DNA from: Methanobacteriota archaeon
GTDB lineage: Archaea; Thermoplasmatota; Poseidoniia; Poseidoniales; Poseidoniaceae
NCBI GenBank assembly: GCA_018662825.1
Contig: JABJFI010000001.1
Location: 1-34,456, forward strand
Direction: 5' to 3'
Length of the DNA: 34,456 nucleotides
The position numbers and the translations under genes are program-made. The notes beneath the pieces are model-generated. The model was not told the origin of the DNA. It did not search any database and saw only the letters and a list, made by a program, of their open reading frames with translations. This document shows positions 17,852-26,553 of this stretch, piece by piece (position 1 is the stretch's first letter; every line of letters begins with the position of its first letter).

Positions 17852-20800
17852 ATGCAGAACGATTTATCCAACGGCCGCGGAATAATGTTCGTACTTTTTT
17901 TCATCATGGTTCTCTCACCGATGGGTCCGATGGCAGATATTGTTGTTGGCTCCGCAGATGCGTCAGGAGTCTCTAGGCACATCTATTCCCTTCATGATGG
18001 TTCAAGTGAATATGTTGCGCTTTACCAAGGTGCAAACCCCGATGCTGGTGCCATGATTGCACTGCCAAAGGGTGCATTGGTTACTGATGTTTCGATGACA
18101 CTTTCTGGTGCATCTGCCACAGGATGGAGCCAAACCGTTACTGATGACCGAGATGAATGGATGGAAGGAACATCCTCTGCCACCGATTCAAGGAGTGGTG
18201 ATTTGAGCCTTGCCTTTTCCAATCGCTCGACAATATTCTTCCCGCATGGTTATGATGAAATTGCAGATTCTGCTTCCGATGCATGGCTCGACAATGGTTC
18301 GTATGCAATTCGACAACCCCACACATCAAACTCGACAGAGAACAGATTTTCACAGCAATCACTCAAAACTTCTTCTAGTTTGATGAAACAAGGTCAAGGC
18401 GCAATCCTCAAACATCATGATTGGCTCTTTATGTCAACTTGGAGTTCATCTTCATTCCACAACATCGTGCATCGCCTATATCCAAATAATGCTACCAAAG
18501 AATCTGTGATCACTTTAGATCAAGGACAATGCACTCTGCCAAATTTGCATTCAAGTTCCTACTACGGAAGTTATGGTTTCCGTGATTGGACCATTACCGA
18601 TGATGAGCGTATGTTTGCCATTCTTTCTGGCTACCGATACCACTACCAATCATCTGCTCCAACACAATATCATCGTGTCCTCGAAATGGATATCTCGAGA
18701 GATGACACCTGGAAGTGCATCGATTCGTATGATGTTTCTCCGCAATATTCGGACTATACCGCCATTGCATATGATCGGGACACAGAAGATGTTTGGATTG
18801 TTCATAATGCTCAACGCAGAATTGTTCCTTACACATTTGGGGAACTGCCGAATGGGCAGTATACTCGTGGACAAGGCATGTTCGACTATTCTTCTTCGGC
18901 TGGGAGTTCTTGGCAATGTGGCAAAACAGGTCAACAAGTCCGTGGCCTAGAAGTCAATCAAAGCACATTCTTCATGCGTTGTCAAAAGGGTACTTCAAGT
19001 CAAGACAAAGACCAACTTGAAGCTTGGACAATCTCTGGGTCATCGACATCTTTGGTGCCACAATCTGGGACACGTTTACTCTCTGCTCTTGGCTACGGTC
19101 TCCAATTCGATGGTTCTCGTTTCGTAACTGTTGACTGTGGATACTCGACCTGGTCCTCAGCAACATTGTACTATCGGGAATATGGTACTGGGTGGCAATA
19201 CAAAACTACACCTGCTCCGGGAACAACTACATGGTATGGGCCAGTAACTGAATCCGGCGACCTAATTCGGAGTGTAAATATGCAAACCTATTGGTCCGCA
19301 GCATCAATTGGTGACCGTGTTGATTACTGGGTTTCTGCAGATAATGGCACCCATTGGGAATCTGTCGAATCTAATTCTACGATCCACTTTGATTACCCTG
19401 GTAACGAATTGGTATGGAAAGCCCAATTGATTGGTTCGACAGCAGTATCTTGGTGGGTTGATGTTGAGTATTCAACTGAATATGCTTTGTCCGGTAGTTG
19501 GACTTCACCACCTCATTCAACAGGTACCAAAGTAGGAAAAGTTCGGCCAAATTGGGTAGCTGATGTCCCTTCAGGAACAACATTCGAGGTTAAAGTTTCT
19601 AATGATAATGGTACTACTTGGCTTGAGGCAACAAACAATCAGGAAGTTAGTTTCCCATCTACTGGGGCAGGAGATAAGATTCGATATGCAGTCATTTTGA
19701 AAACTACTGATGCCACATTATCTCCTTTGGTTGATTCGATTACAATGGAATACGAGGAAGGTTATCCAGACCGACCGAAATTGGACATTGGTAATGATTT
19801 GATTTGGGATTGGGAGTCCATCCTTTTCTTGAATGAATCAGCAGTTGTCGCAAGTGACAATTCCATAGTAAATGTGGATGTCAAAGCCCAACCCACTCTT
19901 GTTCAAGCGTTTAATTCACTCATTCCACAAAACGGTGATGGGGATGTGTTAATCCCTATCGCAGTGAAGGCAGCAACCTCAGGACGTGTGAAAATATCTA
20001 ACATCGATATTGCTTACAAGATGCAAACTCGTGCGATTGATGCGTCGTTAGAAGGGGGCCTTCTTTCTCCAGATGGTGTGTATCGTAATTTGCAGGTACG
20101 TATCGCACCTGGTGACGATGTTGATCGTGTAACAGGTTCTCTTATTGCCCTCAATAATTCATACGGTGAAAACCCTGCCTTTGATTGGCAACGCGGTGAT
20201 ACATGCTCGGTAGTCAGCGATGCTGGAGGTATTGTTCAGTTTGATGTTGCGAATTGTACTTCAACTATTGACTCCAATGGAATGGTCTCGATACGTATGC
20301 CGGTTACTGTTAATTGGACTTGGGATGATGAAAGCAAAATGCAAGCGCTAATTTCAATCGAGGATGACTTAGGTCAAGCAGTGGCCAATTGGGAAACTGA
20401 AGATTTAGATATCATTGTTGAAAACGATATTCAGTTAGATGGTTTACGAGTCTATGAAGAGACAGGAAGAGAATTGTATTCTCAAGACTGGGTTCGTGGT
20501 GGATTTAATCTATCGTTTACAGGTGGAATAAATTTCCAAAACTCTCAACTTTCTCCACTAGCAGGCCAATTTTCATTACGGATATTGGGGCAAAATGTGA
20601 CTTACGATGGTGATCCAATAGGGGAGCCTATCCTTTTGGCCCAAGAGCAAAACCCTGCGTTTGGAGAATACAATATCACGTTCCAATCACCAATTCAATC
20701 TGAACCGGGAGGAATGATATTCTATGTCGAAGCAATACAGATGCAAAATGGTTCGGTATATGCTAATCCGGGATACAATACAATACGACTTGTATTGGAT

Positions 20801-23257
20801 GGCAATTCACCTCTTGTCCTTTCCTCAACACCGAATGATGGTAGTGAACGTCATGCTGGACCTCCTGCACCTGGTGGACAAGCCGTGAGTATTGTCATTC
20901 AAGATTCAGTTGACCCACCAAATCAAGTTACTTTGAATTATTGGATTGGTTGCAAAGCGAGTGAGGCACTTGGTTGCAGCGATTACAATTTTGATGGTTT
21001 GCCAAATTCAGATGAATATGAAATGAAAACTCTCACTTCACCTGACACGCGAGCCGGCGGATTGAATATTTTTGAAGGCCTAATCGATGATTCAATGCTT
21101 CAGCACGGCCAACATGTTTCCTACTTTGTCACTGGAAAAGATGCTCAGGACAACGAGATTGCAATGGGAGGTGGGCCGGTCTGTCCTGACAGCAACATCG
21201 CCTGTGGATATGTGCCTGGAGAAGAAATTCCTGATTGGGATAACGATTTGGGAACTTACCGAATCCGTGTTGAATTTGAGCCGGAACTAGACCTTGATAA
21301 TTCAACCATACTCGGCCACGACGACCAATCACCATTACACCCAGGGATACCATACACCGCCCAAGTCGTTCTTTCAGACCGCAATGGTTGGCAAGATATT
21401 CAATATATTCAACTTGCTCTAGGTGGTAATTTTGACGATGATGAAACTTCTGTATTCATTTCTTTAACTAGAGGTGCAGATGGTGAGCCAATTGCCGTTA
21501 TGGAATCAGGTTCTGCAAATATTGCAGTTTCAAATCTGTATTCAAGTGTAGATTTGGATGAAACGGACAATAATATAATCAAGATTCTAGCCCGCTTCCA
21601 ATTGACATGGACATTCCCTGAATCATTTGATACAAACGGAATCAGCATGATTCTTCCAAAAATACTCGTTACTGATTTACCATGCAATGAGGGCGAAGAG
21701 AATCCATGTTTCGAAGCCACTGCTGGTTTAGGAAACGATGCATGGAGCCTCGATAATGATTTCAGATTCGATACCATGGAGGGGCATATTAGGGCGGTGG
21801 AACTTCGCGATGGAACAAATCACTACAATTCAGATTTCCAAGAGACACTCATAGGTGCGGGACAAGCATTGCGCGTCAACGGCCGCGTACTCTTTTCTGA
21901 AGATGAAACACCTGCTCCACCAGGTGCGTTTGATGTGATCTTTGGCGATTATGATAACACCTGGAAAACCTCAACAAGAGGAGATGGAGAGTTTAGTCTT
22001 GATATCTTGATTCCATCAGTTCCTTCAGGCCACCTTGATCTTCGTCTCGAACTTGATGATTTACCTGGTTTGGCGATGGACGAAACCTCAACACTCCAAC
22101 GAGTTCGCCTTGCAGTCGACAGTTCTCGCCCAACTATTGCGGCAATTTCTTTGGATGAAACCATGTCTGGTTCAAACTTGTCAATCGGTGCTTGTGGTGA
22201 CTTACTTGTCATGCTTGAGACAATTGATGACCATGGGTTTGACCTTGGCGAGCCCGCAGTCTTGCACTATCGCGTCCGAGCAGGTGAAGCAGAGATCTCA
22301 CGTGGTAGTGTGCCATTACCTGATACAACTCCTTTTGGCGACCAATTTTTCTGGACAGGAAATCTAGACCTTACCGATGCAGGGTCGACGACATTATTGC
22401 CATCCTATATGGTCGATGTTTGGGTTTCCGGTTCCGATTCAGCAGGTAATCCTTTCAATACCCTAGGAAATACACTTTTACAACCAATTGCCTCTTGGCC
22501 ATTAGCTCTACTTGGTCCTAGTATTGATTTGAATGCAGCAACTAGTTCTTTTTCATGGGACGACCCGAGCCCTATAACTCAGCAATCGGTCGGACTTGAC
22601 TTTGAAGTTAGGAACCTCGGAGGTAAAGGTGATGTGGCGTTTATCTTGCAACGTGCAGTTGAAGGAGGTTTCTGGGAAGATGCATCACGAGTTGACCTTG
22701 TTGCCACTGCAGGCGCTGTTGTGGCTGGAAAACTTCCTACAGTAGCCAATGTCGAGGCTGGCGAAAATATTGAATTCCGTCTTCTTGTTTTAGTTGACGA
22801 GGTTGAAATGGATCGTAAGACACTCGACCCTTTGCTGGTCAAAGGAGAAACGATTCGTGATGGAGAGGCTCTTGCCCTTCAAGCAAAACAAGGAACATTC
22901 AGCATTGTTCTTTACCTCATTGCATTGCTTTCCCTCAGTCTCGCCATGTGGTTATTGGTAATGAATCGCAGAATCCGTGAAGAAGAACTTGAAGGTGGTG
23001 CTTCTGACCAAACATCCGAAGTTCTCGATGAACTAAATCATTCCAAAGCACTACCTGAGATTGATGGTAATATGCCCCCACCTCCCGGTTTGATGATTCC
23101 ACCACCTCAAGCAGTTCCTGCACCAATAGCGCAGGCTACACCTTCAGCAGCAACACCGGCCCCACCGCCAATTCCGCCGACTGGATTACCTCAGGGATGG
23201 ACTCAAGACCAATGGAACCACTTTGGATGGCAATATGTTGAAGCAATGAAAAAGTGA
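17852..23257 (+). CDS. Giant anchored surface protein with Trp-rich cytoplasmic tail (1801 aa)
   Basis: An 1801-residue type I membrane protein. The signal peptide has hydrophobic core IMFVLFFIMVLSPMG (residues 11-25). Residues about 130-480 look propeller-like with many aromatic strands. Residues 488-550 and 577-638 are two related beta domains (VSADNGTHWE, VSNDNGTTWL) that appear duplicated. Further Ig-like beta domains fill 650-1670, including an acidic NFDGLPNSDEYEM turn. One transmembrane helix spans about 1681-1703 (IVLYLIALLSLSLAMWLLVM) and is followed by NRRIREEE, consistent with positive-inside topology. The tail is proline-rich and ends with GLPQGWTQDQWNHFGWQY, also seen in the protein encoded at 29951-32713. 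Probably a surface adhesin or scaffold. It lies between the unanchored TSP3 protein and a small cytosolic gene that starts nine bases after its stop. Confidence 0.85.
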   Translation: MQNDLSNGRGIMFVLFFIMVLSPMGPMADIVVGSADASGVSRHIYSLHDGSSEYVALYQGANPDAGAMIALPKGALVTDVSMTLSGASATGWSQTVTDDRDEWMEGTSSATDSRSGDLSLAFSNRSTIFFPHGYDEIADSASDAWLDNGSYAIRQPHTSNSTENRFSQQSLKTSSSLMKQGQGAILKHHDWLFMSTWSSSSFHNIVHRLYPNNATKESVITLDQGQCTLPNLHSSSYYGSYGFRDWTITDDERMFAILSGYRYHYQSSAPTQYHRVLEMDISRDDTWKCIDSYDVSPQYSDYTAIAYDRDTEDVWIVHNAQRRIVPYTFGELPNGQYTRGQGMFDYSSSAGSSWQCGKTGQQVRGLEVNQSTFFMRCQKGTSSQDKDQLEAWTISGSSTSLVPQSGTRLLSALGYGLQFDGSRFVTVDCGYSTWSSATLYYREYGTGWQYKTTPAPGTTTWYGPVTESGDLIRSVNMQTYWSAASIGDRVDYWVSADNGTHWESVESNSTIHFDYPGNELVWKAQLIGSTAVSWWVDVEYSTEYALSGSWTSPPHSTGTKVGKVRPNWVADVPSGTTFEVKVSNDNGTTWLEATNNQEVSFPSTGAGDKIRYAVILKTTDATLSPLVDSITMEYEEGYPDRPKLDIGNDLIWDWESILFLNESAVVASDNSIVNVDVKAQPTLVQAFNSLIPQNGDGDVLIPIAVKAATSGRVKISNIDIAYKMQTRAIDASLEGGLLSPDGVYRNLQVRIAPGDDVDRVTGSLIALNNSYGENPAFDWQRGDTCSVVSDAGGIVQFDVANCTSTIDSNGMVSIRMPVTVNWTWDDESKMQALISIEDDLGQAVANWETEDLDIIVENDIQLDGLRVYEETGRELYSQDWVRGGFNLSFTGGINFQNSQLSPLAGQFSLRILGQNVTYDGDPIGEPILLAQEQNPAFGEYNITFQSPIQSEPGGMIFYVEAIQMQNGSVYANPGYNTIRLVLDGNSPLVLSSTPNDGSERHAGPPAPGGQAVSIVIQDSVDPPNQVTLNYWIGCKASEALGCSDYNFDGLPNSDEYEMKTLTSPDTRAGGLNIFEGLIDDSMLQHGQHVSYFVTGKDAQDNEIAMGGGPVCPDSNIACGYVPGEEIPDWDNDLGTYRIRVEFEPELDLDNSTILGHDDQSPLHPGIPYTAQVVLSDRNGWQDIQYIQLALGGNFDDDETSVFISLTRGADGEPIAVMESGSANIAVSNLYSSVDLDETDNNIIKILARFQLTWTFPESFDTNGISMILPKILVTDLPCNEGEENPCFEATAGLGNDAWSLDNDFRFDTMEGHIRAVELRDGTNHYNSDFQETLIGAGQALRVNGRVLFSEDETPAPPGAFDVIFGDYDNTWKTSTRGDGEFSLDILIPSVPSGHLDLRLELDDLPGLAMDETSTLQRVRLAVDSSRPTIAAISLDETMSGSNLSIGACGDLLVMLETIDDHGFDLGEPAVLHYRVRAGEAEISRGSVPLPDTTPFGDQFFWTGNLDLTDAGSTTLLPSYMVDVWVSGSDSAGNPFNTLGNTLLQPIASWPLALLGPSIDLNAATSSFSWDDPSPITQQSVGLDFEVRNLGGKGDVAFILQRAVEGGFWEDASRVDLVATAGAVVAGKLPTVANVEAGENIEFRLLVLVDEVEMDRKTLDPLLVKGETIRDGEALALQAKQGTFSIVLYLIALLSLSLAMWLLVMNRRIREEELEGGASDQTSEVLDELNHSKALPEIDGNMPPPPGLMIPPPQAVPAPIAQATPSAATPAPPPIPPTGLPQGWTQDQWNHFGWQYVEAMKK

Positions 23258-23266
23258 GTTTTTGAA

Positions 23267-23719
23267 ATGACTGGCGAGAAGGCTTCGGCCGTAGATGGAA
23301 TGGTGACTTTGCAAGAACGCATGGTCAATCTCATCAATCAATTAAACATGCCATTGATCGAAGTGAGTCTTGTTTTAAGTAAACATATAGCTGGACTTTC
23401 TCGCTCATTGGACGAACACATCAGTGCAACTCAGCAAGAATTCCCTGATACAGTGACGCACCCATGGGTGATCGAAAACCCGGAATCAGATGGCAATGAG
23501 TTTACTTTTGACCTCGATAAAATACTCAAAATTATCGATGCAGACCGAATGGATATTTTGGCAACACTTATTCGTGTGACGCTCGTTGAAATTGATGCCT
23601 CATTAGCAGAGGGTTTGTTGGCACTTAGGCCATGGGAAGCCCTCTCAAGAACTCAATTGTCCAAGGCAAAAGGCCCAGGCCAATTATTTTCACCTCTTGA
23701 GATACCTGAAGACTGGTAA
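23267..23719 (+). CDS. Small helical cytosolic protein of unknown function
   Basis: A 150-residue protein that I do not recognise. No signal peptide or transmembrane segment is visible. Residues about 10-58 and 88-130 look helical and amphipathic (for example VTLQERMVNLINQLN and DKILKIIDADRMDILAT), with a Pro/Trp-containing turn between them (THPWVIENP) and a short tail ending IPEDW. Its ATG lies nine bases after the stop of the 1801-residue surface protein with no clear ribosome-binding site, so it is very likely co-transcribed and perhaps translationally coupled. That context suggests a cytosolic partner of the surface protein's tail; this is inference only. Confidence 0.7.
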   Translation: MTGEKASAVDGMVTLQERMVNLINQLNMPLIEVSLVLSKHIAGLSRSLDEHISATQQEFPDTVTHPWVIENPESDGNEFTFDLDKILKIIDADRMDILATLIRVTLVEIDASLAEGLLALRPWEALSRTQLSKAKGPGQLFSPLEIPEDW

Positions 23720-23722
23720 ACA

Positions 23723-23742
23723 GTGGGTTTGAAAATAACCAC
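23723..23742 (+). promoter_or_regulatory. small imperfect hairpin before the lipoprotein protease gene
   Basis: GTGGGTT and AACCAC can pair over six base pairs with one bulged G around a short A-rich loop, just after the stop at 23719 and before ATG 23757. It could be a weak terminator or a leader structure. There is no T-run after it. Confidence 0.2.
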
Positions 23743-23756
23743 CTCCACCGCACACC

Positions 23757-24548
23757 ATGGGGGGGAGAATTCGTATCTGTTTGGCGATACTTGCAGTTTT
23801 CCTCACTCCATCACTTTCGGGCTGTATTGGAGTAGATGATATCGCGAATTTGGGATTAAATCACGGTATACCCGGAGGTTTGACTCTGGCTTGTCTTGAC
23901 GATTCCACTTATACCTCAATGGTCATAGAAATCGATTATGAACCCGGATACAAACCCGAACCATCTTCAACTGATTTGCTAAAACAACGGTTGGAATCCG
24001 TATGTGAAAAGCCTCAGGGTATCAATTTTGAGTTTACTGAAACAAATTTTGCCAATGATGTGATTTGGACTGCGGAAGATGTGCGTAACATTGGCTGGGA
24101 AGAAAAGTCGAATAACCCGAGAGAAGGTTCAACGCTTTATTGGCAAATTATTTTCCCCGCTGGTACGTATGATGACTCAAGTGTTCTTGGTGTGGCGGTT
24201 GATGCTTCGACTGTTTCGATATTCAAGGATTCAATTGACGATGCCGAAAATATATTCCGGCGGCCATCAGCAGAAAAAATTGAAAACAGTGTACTTGTTC
24301 ATGAAATAGGCCACCTCTTGGGCTTAGTAAATACCGTCTACTCATCTCCAGCAGACCACGAGGATGATGAGCACCCGAACCATTCGAATAATGAAGATTC
24401 AGTCATGTATTGGGCTATTGAATCTTCGAGTATAGCCAATTTCTTTGACAATGAATTACCAACTGAATTTGACCTTGATGACAAGCAAGACCTGCAGGGT
24501 TTAGCAGATGGCACAATTTCATGCACGGATCAATTATGGAGACCTTAG
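23757..24548 (+). CDS. Lipoprotein zinc metalloprotease (HEIGHLLGL, metzincin-like)
   Basis: A 263-residue exported lipoprotein. The signal ends in the lipobox L20-S21-G22-C23, so Cys23 is the expected lipid anchor. HEIGHLLGL at 182-190 is the HExxHxxG zinc-protease motif with Glu183 as catalytic base. The segment SVMYW about 30 residues later can form the metzincin Met-turn. At the usual third ligand position (residue 192) there is Asn rather than His or Asp. The following ADHEDDEHPNH stretch offers other histidines. It resembles small membrane metalloproteases seen in marine microbes and Bacteroidetes (from memory). Likely role: cleavage of surface or environmental proteins outside the membrane. 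The start codon is followed at once by seven G. The stop overlaps the convergent neighbour by four bases. Confidence 0.8.
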   Translation: MGGRIRICLAILAVFLTPSLSGCIGVDDIANLGLNHGIPGGLTLACLDDSTYTSMVIEIDYEPGYKPEPSSTDLLKQRLESVCEKPQGINFEFTETNFANDVIWTAEDVRNIGWEEKSNNPREGSTLYWQIIFPAGTYDDSSVLGVAVDASTVSIFKDSIDDAENIFRRPSAEKIENSVLVHEIGHLLGLVNTVYSSPADHEDDEHPNHSNNEDSVMYWAIESSSIANFFDNELPTEFDLDDKQDLQGLADGTISCTDQLWRP

Positions 24549-24880
24549 TCTCTTGCTGCTGCAACATTTTGCGCTGCTTCTCGCCATGCATCAAAGATTG
24601 AATATCCCCACAACCCCAACCAAAGAAAAACTGTTAGGGCAAGGGGTATTTGCAGTAGCGTCCAGTCGAATGCTCTTCGATGCTGTCGGTTGAAATGCTG
24701 ACCAAGGAAAAGGAATGGGACTGCAGCAAGTAGTGCGGTGATTAACGGGCGTAATGTTCCCCAAGCACCAACGCCAAAAGTAATTTCTTTCCAGATTGCT
24801 CGCATAAGTCGAATAGGCCGCCATTCGAGTATCCCGTTCTGCTTCTCAGCAGGAAGCGTCATGGTCGATTCTGATTGCAT
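24545..24880 (-). CDS. Small two-helix membrane protein of unknown function
   Basis: A 111-residue protein that I do not recognise. Two hydrophobic helices are visible, at about residues 44-58 (LRPLITALLAAVPFLFLG) and 76-93 (IPLALTVFLWLGLWGY), joined by a basic loop (NRQHRR). Both termini are polar. There is no signal peptide or catalytic motif. AGGGGG lies seven bases before ATG 24880 and fits a ribosome-binding site. It converges on the lipoprotease gene with a four-base overlap and is divergent from the Pcp-Nudix gene across 100 bases. The shifted hydrophobic pattern supports a real gene, but function is unknown. Confidence 0.65.
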   Translation of the reverse strand: MQSESTMTLPAEKQNGILEWRPIRLMRAIWKEITFGVGAWGTLRPLITALLAAVPFLFLGQHFNRQHRRAFDWTLLQIPLALTVFLWLGLWGYSIFDAWREAAQNVAAARD

Positions 24881-24944
24881 TTTTAGGCCCCCTGCACACG
24901 GTCGTGTTGGTTCTTATTTGTCAATATGACGGGCCTTCATGTGG

Positions 24945-24967
24945 CAAGGGTATCAAAAACCCCCTTG
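24945..24967. promoter_or_regulatory. inverted repeat CAAGGG/CCCTTG in the divergent intergenic region
   Basis: Six-base arms separated by eleven bases lie shortly upstream of ATG 24981. A TATA-like TTCTTATTTG at 24911-24920 could drive the Pcp-Nudix gene, and its complement AAATAAG could drive the small membrane protein. The arms could be an operator or a leader hairpin near the start site. Evidence is symmetry and position only. Confidence 0.25.
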
Positions 24968-24980
24968 ACAAGGCAGTACC

Positions 24981-26027
24981 ATGGTTCGGATATTGGTGAC
25001 GGGTTTCGAGCCGTTTGGGGGCCACCAAAGAAACATTTCCAGTGACTTGGTTGAAACCTTATCGGACCGAATCCTGCTTGATGACCCGTGGGCAGATATT
25101 CGTGAGTACAGCATTGAATCTCTTGAAGCCATAATTGACACACGTATTCTCTCAGTTGATAAGGCCGGGTCGATTGATGTAGCAACATCCATTAAAAAAG
25201 GCCAGAATTGGGATGCCATTCTGCACATTGGATTGTGTGAGACATGTAAGATTCCTCGATTAGAAACTCGTGCTCAAGACCGAATTGATATGCGAATACC
25301 CGACAACGATGGTCGACAAATCTCCGAGCAAGAAATCAGTGGATTAGGCGACCTTTATGCTACTGCTCCCGTAAAATCATGGATGTCTCTGGCTTGGTCA
25401 ATAGATTGTGAACTTTCATCCAATGCTGGAACGTTCCTATGCAATGAAACATTGTATCAAACTCTTTCAGCCCTTGAAAACACAGCAATAAGTGATAGAA
25501 AAGTGCCTCCATGTTTCTTTCTTCACCTCCCATCGGAAGAGAATTGTACCCTTGATTCTGCAAACACATTTGTTCGTGAAATACTGCAAAGAATTATGTT
25601 TAGACCTGTTCTTTCAGTTGTTGGCGCCCTTATTATTCAAGATGAACACTACCTAGCTGCTCGTCGTTCACCTAGCCAGAGCCATGCAGGGAAGTGGGAA
25701 TTTCCTGGAGGGAAAGTTGAACCTAACGAACACATGACTCAAGCATTAGAGCGTGAAATTAAAGAAGAATTTGGCTGGCATGTCACCTGTGAAAGTTCAC
25801 TTGGAACTTGGTACCATTCACTTGAGCAAATTGATATTGCCTTACATATTTTACCAACCTCATTTGTAGGTAAGGTGCCTAATTTTGAGGACAAGGGGCG
25901 ATGGACCGCCCATGATGAAATTAAGTGGAGAACGCTCACTGATTCAACACCAATTGATTGGCTGGGGAATGATAAAGCAGTTGTAGAATGGATGAAACAA
26001 ATACAATACTTGTCTACAACCAAGTGA
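24981..26027 (+). CDS. pcp: Fusion of pyroglutamyl peptidase I and Nudix hydrolase
   Basis: One uninterrupted 348-residue frame with two complete domains. Residues 1-205 are a pyroglutamyl peptidase (C15), which removes N-terminal pyroglutamate from peptides: TGFEPFGG at 7-14, and the probable catalytic triad E95 (in RLETRA), C154 (in NAGTFLCNETLY) and H182 (in FFLHLP). Residues 207-345 are a Nudix hydrolase with a perfect box GX5EX7REUXEEXGU from G244 to W266, plus KWEFPGG before it, as in MutT-type 8-oxo-dGTP or CTP pyrophosphohydrolases. Both active sites look intact. An internal ATG at 25596 could start a separate Nudix protein, but no ribosome-binding site precedes it. The end overlaps the convergent UPF0201 gene by 14 bases. 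The biological link between peptide processing and nucleotide clean-up is unclear. Confidence 0.85.
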   Translation: MVRILVTGFEPFGGHQRNISSDLVETLSDRILLDDPWADIREYSIESLEAIIDTRILSVDKAGSIDVATSIKKGQNWDAILHIGLCETCKIPRLETRAQDRIDMRIPDNDGRQISEQEISGLGDLYATAPVKSWMSLAWSIDCELSSNAGTFLCNETLYQTLSALENTAISDRKVPPCFFLHLPSEENCTLDSANTFVREILQRIMFRPVLSVVGALIIQDEHYLAARRSPSQSHAGKWEFPGGKVEPNEHMTQALEREIKEEFGWHVTCESSLGTWYHSLEQIDIALHILPTSFVGKVPNFEDKGRWTAHDEIKWRTLTDSTPIDWLGNDKAVVEWMKQIQYLSTTK

Positions 26028-26553
26028 CTGCTTCCCCATCTTCACCCATTGTATGTTCGTCTTTGATTGAACGTGGTGCAATATCTCGGCCTTTGTGCCA
26101 TGTTGCTGCTTCAAGCCAATCGCTTAGGTGCTCTCCTTGTAATGTGATGGAGATGATTCCGCCAAGTGGCTGTTCATTTGGTAGTGGAAAGGCAACTTTT
26201 CCAACGATTGCCGCTTGCCTAAGTAGGCTGAATTGAGTTTTCACGCCATCAAAATTCACCGTCATAGCATCCAATGCAGTATCTAGAATTCTTTGGTCAT
26301 GGAGTAATTTTAGATATTTCGCAAGTGAAACTTGCTCGCCACGCCATGTAACATTACATGCTTTCCCAAGTACTGGTTCTTCCAAATCGTTTTCAAATGG
26401 GAATTCAGGGAATATTTCAATTACAGCATTTTTGACTTTTTGTGGTGAGTCTGCACCTTTTAGCTCTGTTTCAATAATGATACGCAAGTTTTCATTCACG
26501 CCGTTGAGGCGAAGCATTGGCTCTTGCATGAACCCGCCACCCATCACTTGCAC
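26014..26553 (-). CDS. UPF0201 (COG1931) family archaeal protein, predicted RNA-associated
   Basis: A 179-residue cytosolic protein matching the archaeal UPF0201/COG1931 family. The conserved opening (IIIETELKGADSPQKVKNAV), the centre QRILDTALDAM, the segment QFSLLRQAAIVGKVAF and the PLGGIISI strand all follow the family pattern. From memory the family has been described as exosome-associated or RNA-binding-like; the molecular role is not established. The usual length is about 140-150 residues, so the N-terminus may start at Met9 (26529) or Met13 (26517) rather than Met1. The C-terminal 25 residues (after the SDWLEAATW region) look like an extension. It converges with the Pcp-Nudix gene and diverges from the glycosyltransferase gene. 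Confidence 0.75.
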   Translation of the reverse strand: MQVMGGGFMQEPMLRLNGVNENLRIIIETELKGADSPQKVKNAVIEIFPEFPFENDLEEPVLGKACNVTWRGEQVSLAKYLKLLHDQRILDTALDAMTVNFDGVKTQFSLLRQAAIVGKVAFPLPNEQPLGGIISITLQGEHLSDWLEAATWHKGRDIAPRSIKDEHTMGEDGEAVTWL

